The translations under genes were made by a program, and so were the position numbers. A DNA stretch of 64,000 nucleotides from Ancylostoma caninum (Eukaryota; Nematoda; Chromadorea; Rhabditida; Ancylostomatidae), in contig JBAJFG010000240.1 of NCBI GenBank assembly GCA_037903475.1, forward strand, positions 992,001 through 1,056,000. The letters are read 5' to 3'. Under the pieces are notes generated by a model. The model was not told the origin of the DNA. It made no database searches and was given only the letters and a program-made list of their open reading frames with translations. Shown piece by piece: positions 23,024 through 32,556 of the stretch (positions are counted from its first letter, which is position 1; each line of letters begins with the position of its first letter).

Positions 23024-26000
23024 TCATATCGAGTACTGAAGACCAATAGTAGCCATGACAATGACTAGTATGATTCCTGAAAAAATGATTTATGAACTAG
23101 TTTCTCATAATCGGCTTCTATATTAGGCCATCAAATGAGTTCCCGAACATCCAGTTCTTCTCAAAAGGACGGATTCCGTGACTACAGAAACGCGGTTGGA
23201 CCTTAGCGATGGGTGCAGATTGAGGAATGTGGTCAGGAATGAGCGGAATTCCGGTTTCCGGAAGTCGGAAGTTTCTGAATTCTTGCCTCATGCGAGCTTC
23301 TCACTTCTAGATTTCGGCACGATTGGCAGTCGTTGGGCCACGCCAACTCAGACATGCTGTATTCATCGCTCCAAATTTTTAGGTTTTGAACTTCCCCCAA
23401 CTTCCGACTTCCGGTCTCATGCAGTATTTCCGCTCATCCCTGGGTGTGTGCGTTACATCCGAAAAGGGCGAAGCTCTTCGATTGGCCGGTTGTGTGAATT
23501 AACCAATTCCAGAGCTTTCCCGCTCCGCCCTCTGGCGGCCGCGACGATATGAAACCGCACGCGCAATCCGTCCATCATTTTAACAAGGACTGCACGCATT
23601 GTTTTCCAAAATACTCAACTTCCTCTAAATTCAACGCATTGCAGATGAAAAATGTAGGCGACAAAAGAACTTGTTCTTATACTAGCATCATTCTAGAAAA
23701 AAAAAGTTATATTTCTCTAACGCAAGAACGTCAATATACCGAAGGCGCTAAAAAGTTCCCATCGAAATAACGGATCCAGCAGAGATTAGTGACAGACGTG
23801 GTTTGTCGCTGAGTAGCACGACTTCGCGCCTGCATTAGCCCTTTTCAGGACCGACAAAAGTGGGAATGATGCAGTCGTCGAAGATGGGTTTTTCGGTATC
23901 TTGGGATTTACATTTTGAATGCATGGAATATACGGAGAATAGAGTTATCCAGAATTTGGTAGCAATGGTCCTATAGAGGAAGAAACGCGCTTTGGAATGA
24001 TCGAACATTTTGTCAAATAATAGAAATCGTAGGGAAAAGGAGCTGTTTGAAGAAATTCCGGGAACTACTTAATAGATACCTATGAAAGCTATCTGGTTGG
24101 ATACATTCGCTTTCTGCATCCCATCATCTCCAAGTGCTTTTTCCACTTCTTCGTCGGTTAGCCCTGTATAATATGAAATTGAAAATGATGTAGCACTCGC
24201 ATTGATAGCACGAACGAACTCTCAAATGTGTAACATTTAGGCTATGAAGAAGAGTGATGTTTTACCTTCTGCTACAAATTCTTCTAGTGATATTTCCGGC
24301 ATAATATAACTGTTCCACCGTGTATGGTATTGAAAAGCTGAAATATTCACATCATCAACAACACTGGCCATGAAGATTTTCTGTTTGGCGATCATATGTT
24401 ACATATCGATCCGTCTACATTGAAATTTTGATATAGTGGTCTATTTGTCAGTTAGTGGTAGTTTGGCATTACACCAACGGCTGGGGTGCTCTTCGTGGTT
24501 GCTGCTGTGCGATGACATTGGATTCCTACCTACTAGCTTCTTACCCTGCCTGCTTAACAAATAACCTCGCTAGGCTCTTCCAATCTATTTTCTTCTACTA
24601 TAGGCGGTTAACGCTAAAACTCTTCAACCTTCCGCCTTAGGTGACGTCTGGGCTTTGTACCAGATCGAATGTAATTTCCTGCATTCTCCAAGAATATCCT
24701 CTCTGGTTGTGCCCTTAATGCTGGGTTATGTCAAGGGTCTCATGCGAATACTTTCCCTCCATGACACTGTTGCTAAAATGAGGTCTTGGGTAAGTATCCG
24801 ATGAATTTTATCTAACTAAAGTCTGAGGGCGGTTAGGATATATGGCAATGCCAACTAATTTGTCCTAGTAAAAATGCAAAGTAGAGAATGAGTGCCACAA
24901 TCCGAACGGTTCGAGTTATGCCATCATTTCATTTTCGCTTTGCCATACCTCGAACGGTTCGGATTGTGGCCGCTCATTTTCTACTTTGCATTTTCACTAG
25001 GCCAAAGTAGTTGGCAGCGTCATATATTCTGCTATTCAATAAACACTCATCAGTGCATAAGTGTTTACCACAGGATATCTACCTCTACTGGTTGGTAATG
25101 GATTGAGAAAGGACTGTTCTTTGCATTCGCCAGCTGCATTTTATCTTGACGCCAAGAATGTGTATGGGCAAACAAAATTAAATAACAGGTCGGGCAAAGA
25201 TTAGTAGGAACCCAATTATACTCGTGAAGTTTCTCCTACCACGACTGCATATATTGTATGCAATGAATAAAAAGTTATTGTGTGCATTGAATCAAATAAA
25301 TAAAATATATGCTGTATGTACAGTCCGGTCCGGCAGCCACTGCAAATGGGCGCCGGCCGCCGCCACTCTCCGGCGCCCCGGTATTAATGAGCTATAAATC
25401 ACTCGAGCTTGGGAGAAAGCGAAGAAAAATACAATTTTAGTCCATAGCAGACAGGGTAGATAAGCCTAACCCTATGCTTAAGAATGGGTTTAAGGCTTAG
25501 GCTTAGGCTTCACAGGAGTGGCCCCACCCAACTCCCTTTTCACCTAAATTTCTAAGATAAACTACGATAAGTGTAAGTGTACGTATGATTGGACACTATT
25601 TGTATGTTGCATCGCGTGCGCGCATAGCTCAGTGGGTTGAGCGAATGATCGACGTTGTGGTGGTCAGGGGATCGAATCCTGCCCTGTGCCCCCGTTTTGC
25701 AAATACATATAGTATGCTGCCTACGACTGCTGCAGTTATCTAACAGACTCCAACATAAAAAGTAGCCCGGATGGCTCAGTGATTTGAGTGGCAGATTGCA
25801 ATCTGTCCCTATCGCTGGTTCCACTCCGTTGGAGATCCAGAGTTAAGTATCGCAGTGTTTGGGGTTCACTGCTTGGAACGTCTCCCGTGATCTCCTTCGG
25901 GTAGTCCAGGAAGGCATCCGCCAACATTTTGCATAAATTTCGAAGATAAACTACGATAAGAGTAAGTGTAAGTAATAGTGGAAAACCCTTTCGAAGATAA

Positions 26001-28482
26001 ACTACGATAAGTGTAAGTGTAAGTAATAGTAATAGTGTAAGTAATAGTGAAAAACCACTTTTTCAAAGTTGAGGGAAGCCGGGAGAGAGTAACTCCGCCG
26101 TAAAGGACTGCGCCACGAAAAATAAATGACAGCGGTAGAACTACTTCGCAATGGATATGGAACAATTTATACGGATTTCAATCATTTCTGAGGATCCCGA
26201 ATTGGATGAGCTTTATTATTCAGATGGGATAACTGAAGTACTGTGTCCATCTATAGAAGAATAACGGCCATTTTTGTATTCGCGAAGCAGTGTACTATAG
26301 CAGAAAATGCCTTCTATCGACTAAAATTGTATTTTTCTTCGCTTTCTCCCAAGCTCGAGTGATTTATAGCTCACTAATACCCGGTCGCCAGAGGGTGGCG
26401 GCGGCCGGCGCCCGCCGGCGCCCATTTGCATTGGCTGCCGGACCCGACTGTATATGGACCGAGCATCACTACAAAAAACAACTGCACTATTTCACTCACT
26501 GTTGTTATGATACGATCCGACCGCGAGTAAAATATGATAAGGTTTATCTAGGCTAAATGAATTGCATGCAAATTCCCTTTGCGTCTGTCTGGAAACAAAA
26601 TTAGCATTAAGACGATGTGTTTAACAGTACAGTGAAAAGAATGTCAAAATTCTGGAAATTGATCAGCGCACAATATTGAGCATTCAATAAGCATTCATTT
26701 GGATTTAGAAAATGGTTGACCCGCAATTAGTAATAAGCGCTTCGAAACCGGTATAGCAGTTCATTTCGGATTTGTTTTAGTCAGCGTCTAAAGGATCACG
26801 CCGAAAATAAGCGATACTGAGCCAAGTGGAGAAAACTAAAGCAAGTTTCATCCAAACTTGATTGGCAATTTGTCAGAAAAAAAAAGAAATTTTCTGGTGA
26901 CATCTAGCAAGCCCCACTTTCCCTCATCGTATTTTTCTTGATAAATTTAGGACCTAGGGTTGTGTGGTGTATGCATGCGCACCTGATTTTGCAGTAAAGT
27001 CTGTTGCCTTTGCGATAAGCTTTTATAACTTTTAGACCTTTACGATCCTAAAATAGTAAAGTTATCAAAGTTATTGACAAACACTAACAATTCAAACATA
27101 ATATATGACGCTGCCAACTAATTTGTCCTCGCAAAAATGCAAAGTAGAGAATGAATGGCAGAATCCGAAATGAATGGCTTCGAGTTATGCCACCATTTCA
27201 TCTTCACTGTGCCATGCCCCGAACGGTCCGGATTGTGGCCATTCATTCCCAACTTGCATTTTTACGCGGACAAATTAGTTGGTAGCGTCATATATCTTTT
27301 GTAACTAACCAAAATCTTAGTCTTCTTCCTTTCCTTGTGGATGGCCAAAGAGGCGAAGACCTTTTTACCGCTGTTTATGCAACAAATAAGCAGGTCATCG
27401 CCCTTAATGGCTGTAGTATTCTCATATTCTCTTCTCCACTTTGGGAAAGCAGGTCTCTTACCATTCTTTCGTCCTTTGATAGGCCTACAACTGCATATTC
27501 ATCCCCACTTGAGATATTTCCAGAAATCTCCATCTCCACTTTTGATCCGACTATCTGTCAAATCATTTTCTCAATGTTCGTTGTGTAATGGATTTAGTGA
27601 GTAACACCATTATAAAATTTTTAAATGCTTATACAACTGGCGGTTATACCCACTCTGTATGAGAAGAAAAGAATACGTGAGGAATGCATCTATTCAAAAT
27701 GAGCTGCATTAGGTAGGTGCAGGCCGTATATTAGACCGTGGCAGGGAAAAGACAGCGGGTATATACCCATTACTACTGGTTTTTATCCACCCTGCTACCC
27801 AATATAAATTATCTATCCAAGAGTTTATTTGTAGGCGCAAGTGCGGTGTCTCGGTGAGAGACAACATGGAATGAAGATGGAGCACATCATTGGTCGTTAT
27901 CCAGTGGAAATCAACCGGGAAAAGATTTCCTCTAGTGAAGCGAGTGGATTTGAATATCCGCAGATATCGTTTTATTGGATAGCAGATTAACTAAAACACA
28001 CCAATATATCCGATAGAGCGCGTTTATCCGACTGGATAAAGTATACTGGATACGGGCCCAGAAGTTTCGCCAGATTTTTTGTCCATTTTATGTTCTTTAT
28101 CTGTATTCCGAGCGGATTGCACTCGGAATAGCGCCGAGCTTTGACTCATAGGATAGAATTGGGCGGAAAAGTATTCTGTACATATTGACGTTTACGGTCT
28201 TCAACAGTGGAAAACATGGGTTTGCATTGTAGTGTAGCAAAGAGTGAGAACCGAAAGACCTACCCTATACGTGAAATTTATTACGCAGCTACCATCGGAT
28301 ATACAATCTTTTGGTGCAAAAACACATCCCTTCGTTTTACCGCAGCCTTCGTCGTTAAACTCTTCTAGTGTTAGACATATTGTGGTCTGAACTATGAGTA
28401 ACTTTTGGCGGTCATTAACTCTAATTTCTAATGTGGTGGTGAGACTCACAATCAAGTATATTAGTGCGTTCCTGTTGAGCAT
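23024..28482 (-). CDS. DOMON-domain single-pass membrane protein, paralog B
   Basis: Nine exons on the minus strand: 28482-28450, 28386-28264, 27554-27462, 27402-27310, 27047-26983, 26588-26500, 24337-24266, 24163-24080, 23076-23024. They give 234 residues. Signal peptide, then C26, C32, C39 and C45 beginning CGKTKGC. DOMON blocks are KVEMEISGN, YAVVGLSKDERMGDDLLICC, RLYCKI and PYHILLAVGS. A last-exon transmembrane helix (IILVIVMATIGL) ends QYSI. The exons match paralog A one for one, except that a 63-bp intron (28449-28387) splits the signal peptide. The 93-nt fourth exon and the 89-nt sixth exon have exactly the lengths of their counterparts in A. The acceptor before 27402 is AAG. Two MITEs and a SINE-carrying TIR element sit in its introns, yet no exon is damaged. 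FRRS1L-like architecture; ligand unknown. Confidence 0.85.
23152..23597. mobile_element. TIR element of the GTCGAAAAGATAGAC family, enlarged copy
   Basis: The left end resembles GGACGGATTCCGTGACTAC and the right end CGCGCAATCCGTCCATC, matching the outer parts of the copies at 61592 and 62395. The copy is about 250 bp longer, so something has inserted in it or it is an older variant. It lies in the last region of introns of the DOMON paralog B gene. Confidence 0.5.
24840..25027. mobile_element. palindromic MITE, copy 1
   Basis: Starts ATATGGCAATGCCAACTAAT and ends AGTTGGCAGCGTCATATAT. The whole element is close to palindromic, with ATGCAAAGTAGAGAATGAGTG on the left mirrored on the right. A second copy is at 27101-27295. 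Both lie in introns of the DOMON paralog B gene. Confidence 0.8.
25613..25691 (+). repeat. tRNA-like SINE module (type 1)
   Basis: Reads GCGCGCATAGCTCAGTGGG (A box) and later GGGGATCGAATCCTGCCC (B box). Embedded in the TIR element at 25319-26453. Confidence 0.75.
25763..25841 (+). repeat. tRNA-like SINE module (type 2)
   Basis: Reads AGCCCGGATGGCTCAGTGA and later GGTTCCACTCCGTTGGAG. Embedded in the same TIR element, about 70 bp after the type 1 module. Confidence 0.7.
27101..27295. mobile_element. palindromic MITE, copy 2
   Basis: Starts ATATATGACGCTGCCAACTA and ends TAGTTGGTAGCGTCATATAT, with mirrored ATGCAAAGTAGAGAATGAATG-type interior. It sits within about 15 bp of the donor end of an exon of the DOMON paralog B gene (exon ends at 27310). 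Confidence 0.85.
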
Positions 28483-30096
28483 TTTAAGGAACGATTTACA
28501 AAGAAGTGTGGGAAAGGAGAAGGATGTTTGAAGTGGTACCGCACTCCTGTAGTGGAGCGCTTCGAATGAGGCTATCTGGAATGAATGAGAAGCTTGTGCT
28601 CTTTTGCTTTTCAAACACTCGTATAAAACAAACAGAATTACATACGTATATCAAGAGAAGACTACATTTACCCGTGCATGTATTCGTTTCGCTACTGCGA
28701 TGTTCATAAATACATTCAGGTTGTCGTTGTCTATACAATTTCAAGAGAAAATTTGCGAACCGATGCAATTTACTGGTTTACTTCGGCTTCGTGGCAATGC
28801 AAAAGGCAGGGTGTGTTTGCCTACGTACATTACGTACGTGTATTATACGGAATAACATGTTCATTCCGTTCTTAGCTGGATTTTAAAGGCGTCGACATGA
28901 ATGATCCAGCTTGTGAGGCCGTGTACTCCGAAGATCGGTATCACTGCTCGAATCTTGGTGATGCCAAAGTTTTCGACCTGTCAATAACCCTTTCGATTGG
29001 CGATATATTTGGTGGGAATTTATCACGGGTAATAGACACAGCTGACGAACACTGCTTGTCCAGCAAGCAAATCTTTTGCTAGAAGCCCAGCAAATGTCTC
29101 GCACGTGAACAATGGAGTACGTTAAAAATACCATTCATAGCTATTGAATTGCTGCTTCAGCTTCTTTCAGGTTTTCAGGTGGATCATTATTAATGGCCTG
29201 ACGTTAGACCATAAATAAACGATGAATAAACGATAGTAATAACATTAATAAATGTCAAACCATATATAAAGATCTTCCTGAACGCCTAGAAGAAGGTGAA
29301 GCAGCAATTCTATATCATTGAAATGCCAGGTTCAAAAATAAGAGGACATGGATATCACCAGCCGTACAAATCTGGGTCTTCAAGGATTCCACTCTAAGAC
29401 ACAAATAAGATTGATTAGTATAAATGGGAACCTGATTCTCTTTTGCTTACCAAGGACATTTTTGCACTGCTTATCATAAATCCCATGGTTTGTGATTACA
29501 TATGACTTCCCAAGACCGTTGTGTACCACATTCCTGCGGCTCATGTGGAGCTCCGCATCATCGAAAGCTACGCTTGTGCTATTTGAAGATGAGGGCTTAT
29601 CTTCTGGTAAACTAAAGATCTGAGATTTGAGTGATTGGACTCAAAGACAATGCGCTAAGGCTATCGTAAGCTCCATCTGCCCCAGAAAGCTTTCTCACTG
29701 GGAGTGTTCATACTTCTTTGCAACGCAATGGTGTCGCGTCGATGGCCAGAACACGCGCGCCCCGATGGGTAGCGAAGCCGCCAAGTCGCGTCATCGCCCC
29801 ATGTTAAACGTAGCGAATTTAAATAGTTATGCGAAATTAGATACTCACATTGTAAGAATGGAATTTCGCAGACCGTTTTGAACTCCTTTCAAACTGGTTC
29901 ACAAGAAATCCAGAGTGATTTTCAGGAATGAACTATGCAAAGGTTGCAGTTTACTGGTCAATGAGTACACTACTATTAATCACTTTAAAAATCGCCCTAT
30001 AACCAATCTTCTGAGCATTTACACGATAAATGAGTTCACAATAAAAAAAAACTTTCAGCATCATTAGCTCACTGCAGTACGTATAGATGTAACAGT
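28483..30096. other. intergenic, no gene supported
   Basis: Several 60-85-codon open frames, for example + 28897-29082 and + 29627-29881. None has a matching splice context, signal peptide or family. I see no reliable exon. Confidence 0.35.
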
Positions 30097-30374
30097 CAGT
30101 GGCGGACGCAGAAAGTGGGCGTGAGGGGGGGCGTGGGGAAAAAGTGGGGTCTCCTCCGTTTTGGGTCCCAAACGGAAAATAAAATTAGTAAAAACATTAA
30201 TCATAATAATAAATAGTTGATAAAAATTATATTAAAAATAATATTAGAAATAAACAATTAAAAATGAACCAGTTCAAGATTTTAATTTATATTGTAAAGT
30301 AATTTCGGAAATTCGCCGACCCATACTCGGGGTGCGCCTCCCCCCGCCCCCCCCCCCACCTGCGTCCGCCACTG
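30097..30374. mobile_element. hAT-type MITE, copy 2
   Basis: CAGTGGCGGACGCAG at the left, CTGCGTCCGCCACTG at the right. The flanking 8 bp are GTAACAGT and CTAACAGT, a target duplication with one mismatch. The AT-rich interior is clearly related to the copies at 19118 and 54271. Confidence 0.9.
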
Positions 30375-30615
30375 CTAACAGTGTGTTTTTGTGCTAATCG
30401 CAAAGAACCACTACCTTAACGGTTATATGTGTTGCCGCTCGTTTACTCACGCCACATCAAAAAACAGGGTATTTTATACTTTTTAGTTGTCCAAGCACCA
30501 TACGTTACTGGCATTTATTAAGTTAATTACATCAAAGAAATGTATATAACAATCTATTTACAATTGAAAGAATTTCTATTTACAGTGTAAACATAGTGTA
30601 GCACGTGTGCAAAAA

Positions 30616-30961
30616 TCATGCAAGGCCTTGTCTGAAAATTTTCTTCTCAGGGAAAAGGCCAGGCTTGTGACGAGTGATCACCCTGAAATGGAGTAAAATT
30701 GTCGCCTCTCTCAGAATAAGCAGTAGTGAGGATAACGTACCCGGTTAGTCGCAGATTCTCAAACAATGGCTCTTCATCAGTTGGTACCTCAACAACCTCA
30801 TCGATGTACTGAGGAAGGTCGTCTTTCTCAATCATAGTGTGCTTCGGAAGAGTTCTGCCGATTTCTTTCGTATGGCGGTTTAAGAAATAGTGTGCAGAGC
30901 AGGGATTGTCCACCAGCAAGTCGTAGAGAAGACAGAACAGGAACAAATAGTAATAGAACAT
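30616..30961 (-). CDS. small secreted protein of unknown function
   Basis: Two exons on the minus strand, 30961-30741 and 30682-30616, joined by a 58-bp GT-AG intron ending ATTTCAG. They encode 95 residues. The N-terminus is a strong signal peptide (MFYYYLFLFCLLYDLLVDNP) with likely cleavage after CSA. The mature part is acidic in the middle (DDLPQYIDEVVEVPTDEE) and ends ...LFPEKKIFRQGLA. Only one Cys is near the cleavage site. There is no recognised domain. A CTTCCAG acceptor about 26 nt before the ATG suggests either a trans-splice site or a further 5' exon. Reading through the intron also stays open, so an unspliced variant is possible, but the spliced C-terminus looks more natural. Confidence 0.55.
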
Positions 30962-31634
30962 TCTCGTAAGCGTAGATGGTAGTTCTGGAAGGAACATTGA
31001 TAAAATTTGGGAACAACTTCAGTAGTGACAATCAAATATTCACGTATAGTTAGGCCGCCATACGGCACATGGAGTTTAGACCTATGTGACGCCCTCGCCA
31101 GCGACATCGGTTCCACTTTTCATTGATTCTGCGTGTACCACCAGTGGTATTGAAACCGACGTCGCCTGCACGACGGTGCCAGGGTGCTATATGTATTTCA
31201 CGTGGAGCATAGCAGCAGCTTCAGAAAAACGCTGACCAGTGATGACGACAACCCAAAAATGAAAGACTCGTTCTCGTTTCGAACGGGAAAAATACCACAA
31301 GTAAAAATGTGAGAGGATAAAATGTTACAATGCACAGAAAAAGGATGAACAGCGAAGAGAGCGATAAGGTGCGACAAAATGGTGTCCTTATGAAGCTCGG
31401 AAGTGAGGTGAAGGTCAAGACAAGAATCTGCAACTCGTCCCTACAGCATATTTTGCATGGTTAAGGCATAGTAAGAGCTACGGAGAGAGGTGGGGCTCAA
31501 GGTAGTGCGGACCAGGCAATGGTCAACAGCACTCATTCTAGACGGTTACCGAGAAACTGCTGAAAAAAATTAGCAGTAATAAGAGCGAAATAGTTTTAGA
31601 GATACATAATCTTATACATACAATTTATAAACTT

Positions 31635-32556
31635 CCCAGACAAACTTTCGGAACTTCCGCGGAGCTTGTTCGGAACTTGCGCGGGTGACCCGACGGAAGT
31701 TCCGAATAAGCTCCGCGGAAGTTCCGAACTGGCTCCGCGGAAGTTCCGAACTAGCTCCGCGGAAGTTCCGAAATCGAACAGGAGTGACGTAATTCGTGCA
31801 TTATAGAGTCAATCATAATTCGAGTAATAAGGTAAAATGGGCCAACATGGAGTGATGAACACCTCCAGGCGTCCCGATGCCAAAAATCGTGGGATCATGA
31901 ATCCCACCACAGATCGTTCCACCACATAGCACTAATTGCGCATGTAGCAACTATGTTTTCTGAAGACGAGCTTCAAGCAGGTCTGCCCTCTGACTGTGCT
32001 ACGTATCTGCGTCAGGTTTCAAAATCAATGATAACATGGAAGAATTCCTCTTTGGTAGAAATCTGTCAAATTTTCGTATTTATGGGAATAATCCCAGGCG
32101 TACATTTATCTGACACGAGCTTTACCCGAAATTCGACATTACGGATGTCATTATTGGGGCATCCCGAAGTGAATTTCGAGGAAAAAATAGCGTAAAAATT
32201 TTTGTATTCTACACGGCTTCTTATTTTATTAGCCGAAGTTAATCAAGAACATATCAATATAAAAATTGGACAAAAACATGTCATTTGATCTGTTAGTTTC
32301 TTGGATCATTCCATCTCTCTCGAAGCTCCGCGGAAGTTCCGAAAAGTGTCAAGCTCCGCGGAAGTTCCGAAGCTAGTTTTTTCTCTGCGTCTCCATTCGG
32401 AACTTGCGCGGAACCTGCGCGGAACTTCCGAAAAAATCGACGAGTGACGTCATATTTCCGCGGAGGTTCCGAAAATTGAGCTCTAGTAGTAAATCAGGCT
32501 CCGCGGAAGTTCCGAAAATCGGCAAGCTCCGCGGAAGTTCCGAAAGTTTGTCTGGG
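31635..32556. mobile_element. foldback element built from an iterated CCGCGG motif
   Basis: Terminal inverted repeats start CCCAGACAAACTTTCGG and end CCGAAAGTTTGTCTGGG. Within about 150 bp of the left end and about 240 bp of the right end are around a dozen copies or variants of TTCGGAACTTCCGCGGAGC in both orientations. Examples lie near 31646, 31667, 31708, 31730, 31751, 32324, 32351, 32397, 32500 and 32526. The motif contains two overlapping palindromes, TTCCGCGGAA and CGGAAGTTCCG. The middle (about 31800-32300) has an 80-codon open frame with no family. 922 bp. Confidence 0.85.

Larger units (their letters stand above)
25319..26453. mobile_element. TIR element carrying tRNA-like (SINE) modules, copy 2
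   Basis: Starts TACAGTCCGGTCCGGCAGCC and ends GGCTGCCGGACCCGACTGTA, with long inverted repeats of about 130 bp including the same GC-rich block as copy 1 at 8152. It contains a type 1 and a type 2 tRNA-like module on the + strand. Internal short direct repeats such as TTCGAAGATAAACTACGATAA are present. It lies inside an intron of the DOMON paralog B gene. Confidence 0.85.

Noticed and set aside
25613..25841. Two candidate tRNA genes
   Set aside because: A and B boxes are present, but both occur as fixed pairs in repeats at three loci with shared linkers, so they are SINE modules.
27335..27604. Two + strand frames of 83-89 codons
   Set aside because: Antisense to two DOMON paralog B exons.
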